NCBI GenBank assembly: GCA_934394615.1
Contig: CAKRRJ010000103.1
Location: 1-6,927 of the forward strand
From: an uncultured Lachnospiraceae bacterium
GTDB lineage: Bacteria; Bacillota; Clostridia; Lachnospirales; Lachnospiraceae
Reading direction: 5' to 3'
DNA length: 6,927 bases
Shown here: positions 5,388 to 6,927 of the stretch, piece after piece
Numbering within the stretch: position 1 is the stretch's first letter
How the letters are laid out: each line of letters begins with the position of its first letter
The notes under the pieces: generated by a model
Told to the model about the DNA's origin: nothing
Seen by the model: the letters and a program-made list of their open reading frames with translations, nothing else
The model's database searches: none
Program-made: the position numbers and the translations under genes

Positions 5388-6692
5388 TTATTTCAGGAAT
5401 GCGCCAAACAGGATACTTGCAACGATCAGTACGATACCGCCGCCGAGACGGGAAGATAACTGTGCGTATGCGATCAGGCCCATTCTGTCGCAGGCACCAA
5501 GTACTGCCAGGTCACCGGAACCACCACGGTTCGCCATGCAAAGACCAGCGGTGATCGCGGAATCGATCGGGAAGAAGCCTACCAGGTAACCAACGATTGC
5601 GGAACCAAGGATAGCACCTACTACGATTGCCAGAGCGATCACTACGTTACCAACGGTGATAGCCTTAGCCAGCTCGATGATGTTGGTATCTACGCCTACA
5701 CCTACCATGATGATCAGGATCAGGTTTGCGGTGAAGAAGGACTGCAGTTTCTTTGCTGCTGCGCGAACATTATCCGGAACAATACCAGCTGCTGCTACTG
5801 CCGCAACAAAGATGATCATGTAAGCGAACTGATGGATTGCGGTACCAAAGATGGTCGGAAGGATGGTCTTTGCGAACAGTCTGCCCAGTGCGTAGAAGCC
5901 GATTGCCAGGAAGAATGCGCCGCCAAGGTCTTTCATGCTAACTTTAACAGCCTTATCCTCGGTAGCGAAGTCGCCGCCGTTACGGATCAGCTGGGTGCCA
6001 TCACCAGTCCAGCTGGTCTTTTTCTCACCAATCTTCTTTAAGATTGCTGCGGTGAGGATTGCAAAGATGTTTGCAATGGTCAGGATGGTAATTGCAAAGG
6101 AATAATAGTTTGCCGCTGCGTCACCCGTTACAGTTTCATAAATCTGGCTTAACGGAACAGCGCCTGCGCCGTTACCACCACCCATAACCGGGCATACATA
6201 TTTCAGCACGATATCAACCGGGCTTACACCAAAGAGGAAACCTGCCGCGATTCCGAAGATGGCTGCGCCGAACAGACCGCCGAAGATGGCCGGAATGTAA
6301 CCTGCGAAGGAACGGATCAGAAGCTTTCTGTCCAGTGCCAGGATGGAACCGGTGATCAGGAAGATGATGAAGAAGGAAAGGAAATCTGCATCATCCATGA
6401 TCATGATCATGCCGTCTGCATACTTCTGCGGAATCAGGTTGTAGGTGAACAGGAATGCGGATACCAGAAAGGTCATTACCAGACCGCCGCCGATATAGCT
6501 GTTCCAGAACGGAATACGTTCACCAACCTCATTACAGATCAAACCGATGGATAACATTAATGCGAAGCATCCTGCAAGATCTGCAGAAAGAGCTCCGGTT
6601 GCTGCTGCTGCGATTACGATCACAGCGATTGCTCCGGCAAGCCACCACGGCATACCGAATGTCTTCAGACTAAAACCTTTGTTTTCAGCCAT
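5388..6692 (-). CDS. 2-hydroxycarboxylate transporter (2HCT family, CitS/CitP/MaeN-like), probably citrate
   Basis: This 434-residue integral membrane protein is very hydrophobic, with roughly ten to twelve membrane-spanning stretches. The family stretch GERIPFWNSYIGGG lies at 57-70. Two re-entrant-loop motifs are present: GGGNGAG at 171-177 and NRGGSGDLAVL at 388-398. Arg415 in SSRLGGG corresponds to the conserved substrate-binding arginine near the C-terminus of CitS. Asn388, Arg389, Gly391 and Ser392 fit the binding residues described for the Salmonella CitS structure. The family imports di- or tricarboxylates such as citrate or malate, by Na+ or H+ symport or precursor/product exchange. 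Citrate is inferred from the upstream citrate lyase-like gene. An ATG at 6707 is in frame, but its codons overlap the GGAGG site, so I chose ATG at 6692-6690. The codon choice looks more biased (many GGT, ATC) than in comM, hinting at high expression; this is a judgement by eye. Confidence 0.93.
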   Translation of the reverse strand: MAENKGFSLKTFGMPWWLAGAIAVIVIAAAATGALSADLAGCFALMLSIGLICNEVGERIPFWNSYIGGGLVMTFLVSAFLFTYNLIPQKYADGMIMIMDDADFLSFFIIFLITGSILALDRKLLIRSFAGYIPAIFGGLFGAAIFGIAAGFLFGVSPVDIVLKYVCPVMGGGNGAGAVPLSQIYETVTGDAAANYYSFAITILTIANIFAILTAAILKKIGEKKTSWTGDGTQLIRNGGDFATEDKAVKVSMKDLGGAFFLAIGFYALGRLFAKTILPTIFGTAIHQFAYMIIFVAAVAAAGIVPDNVRAAAKKLQSFFTANLILIIMVGVGVDTNIIELAKAITVGNVVIALAIVVGAILGSAIVGYLVGFFPIDSAITAGLCMANRGGSGDLAVLGACDRMGLIAYAQLSSRLGGGIVLIVASILFGAFLK

Positions 6693-6700
6693 TTGAAATA

Positions 6701-6705
6701 CCTCC
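6701..6705 (-). promoter_or_regulatory. Ribosome binding site deciding the transporter start
   Basis: GGAGG on the minus strand lies eight bases before ATG at 6692-6690. It overlaps the in-frame upstream ATG (6707-6705), so that codon cannot use it. The shorter start is therefore preferred, removing five residues (MEVFQ). Confidence 0.85.
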
Positions 6706-6735
6706 ATATGTAAGTGTATTGGGTCTCCCCTTTTT

Positions 6736-6771
6736 ATATCAACCCGGCGATTCCCGGCGCCGGGTTCATAT
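6736..6771 (-). other. Strong intergenic hairpin between citF-like gene and transporter
   Basis: On the minus strand AACCCGGCG (6766-6758) pairs perfectly with CGCCGGGTT (6749-6741) over an eight-base loop. ATAT/ATAT extends the stem to 13 pairs past one G-G mismatch. No T-run follows; the next bases are GATATAAAAAGG. It is therefore not a canonical terminator and may instead shape RNA processing, stability or partial attenuation inside the operon. Confidence 0.6.
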
Positions 6772-6798
6772 CATAACAATCCGTACCTGATTTTATCA

Positions 6799-6927
6799 TC
6801 AGTCTTTGAACTCATAGTCCTTGATCTCACGAACAACATCAAGCACTGTACCGTCACGGCTCTCGATGATACCAACCACGCGGTCACCAAACTGTACCGG
6901 ATCCGGCTCGCCTACGATGGCATATGC
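6799..6927 (-). CDS. citF: Citrate lyase alpha subunit C-terminus (CitF-like), partial
   Basis: The last 42 codons of a gene entering from the right edge are visible, with a TGA stop at 6801-6799. The residues include VGEPDPVQFGDRVVGII and then RDGTVLDVVREIKDY. This resembles the C-terminus of citrate lyase alpha (CitF, the citrate:acetyl-ACP transferase subunit), which ends with a P-x-x-F-x-D-[KR]-[IV]-V...RDG[ST]V-x-D-x-[IV] pattern. The identification is from memory of the family and from the adjacent 2-hydroxycarboxylate transporter, a known pairing in citrate-fermenting bacteria. Active-site regions lie outside the window. The gap to the transporter start is 106 bases and holds the hairpin at 6736-6771 but no evident terminator, so the two are probably co-transcribed. 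Confidence 0.72.
   Translation of the reverse strand, partial: AYAIVGEPDPVQFGDRVVGIIESRDGTVLDVVREIKDYEFKD

Noticed and set aside
5306..5554. A plus-strand frame of 82 codons across the terminator and the transporter end.
   Set aside because: It runs through the terminator hairpin and then antisense to conserved transporter codons; no ribosome binding site is seen.

Overview
The window is a stretch of a Gram-positive, anaerobic Clostridia-type chromosome, most likely Lachnospiraceae. The evidence is the gene order comM-dprA-topA-codY, a low-to-middling GC content, strong GGAGG ribosome binding sites, and a citrate lyase subunit next to a 2-hydroxycarboxylate transporter. Every gene I can support lies on the minus strand, so transcription runs from high to low coordinates. 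The family assignment is inference. No rRNA, tRNA, CRISPR array or transposase gene is visible.

Region by region, in the direction of transcription: (1) 6927-5315 is the end of a citrate-fermentation operon. It holds the last 42 codons of a gene that reads like citrate lyase alpha subunit (citF), a GC-rich hairpin without a U-tract, a complete CitS/CitP-type symporter, and a clear Rho-independent terminator. (2) 5314-5007 is a 300-base non-coding leader in front of comM. It contains several inverted repeats, a perfect TTGACA hexamer inside a dyad, and a 131-bp segment (5030-5160). That segment has 11-bp terminal inverted repeats (10/11) and is directly flanked by 10-bp direct repeats (9/10). 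It looks like a small non-autonomous insertion (MITE-like) in the comM 5' leader, and it also folds into hairpins. (3) 5006-159 is a compact operon comM-dprA-topA. comM starts at TTG, overlaps dprA by 17 bases, and dprA is followed by topA after 44 bases. (4) 158-1 is the promoter region and first 15 codons of codY, with a near-consensus CodY-box-like palindrome across the topA stop codon.

Functionally there are two units. The upstream unit imports and cleaves citrate or a related 2-hydroxycarboxylate. The downstream unit handles DNA: ComM (AAA+ branch-migration ATPase), DprA (loads RecA on incoming single-stranded DNA) and topoisomerase I. It is followed by CodY, the global regulator that senses branched-chain amino acids and GTP. 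The protein-coding content is ordinary for this group; the unusual material is the intergenic DNA at 5020-5300 and the operator-like palindrome before codY.
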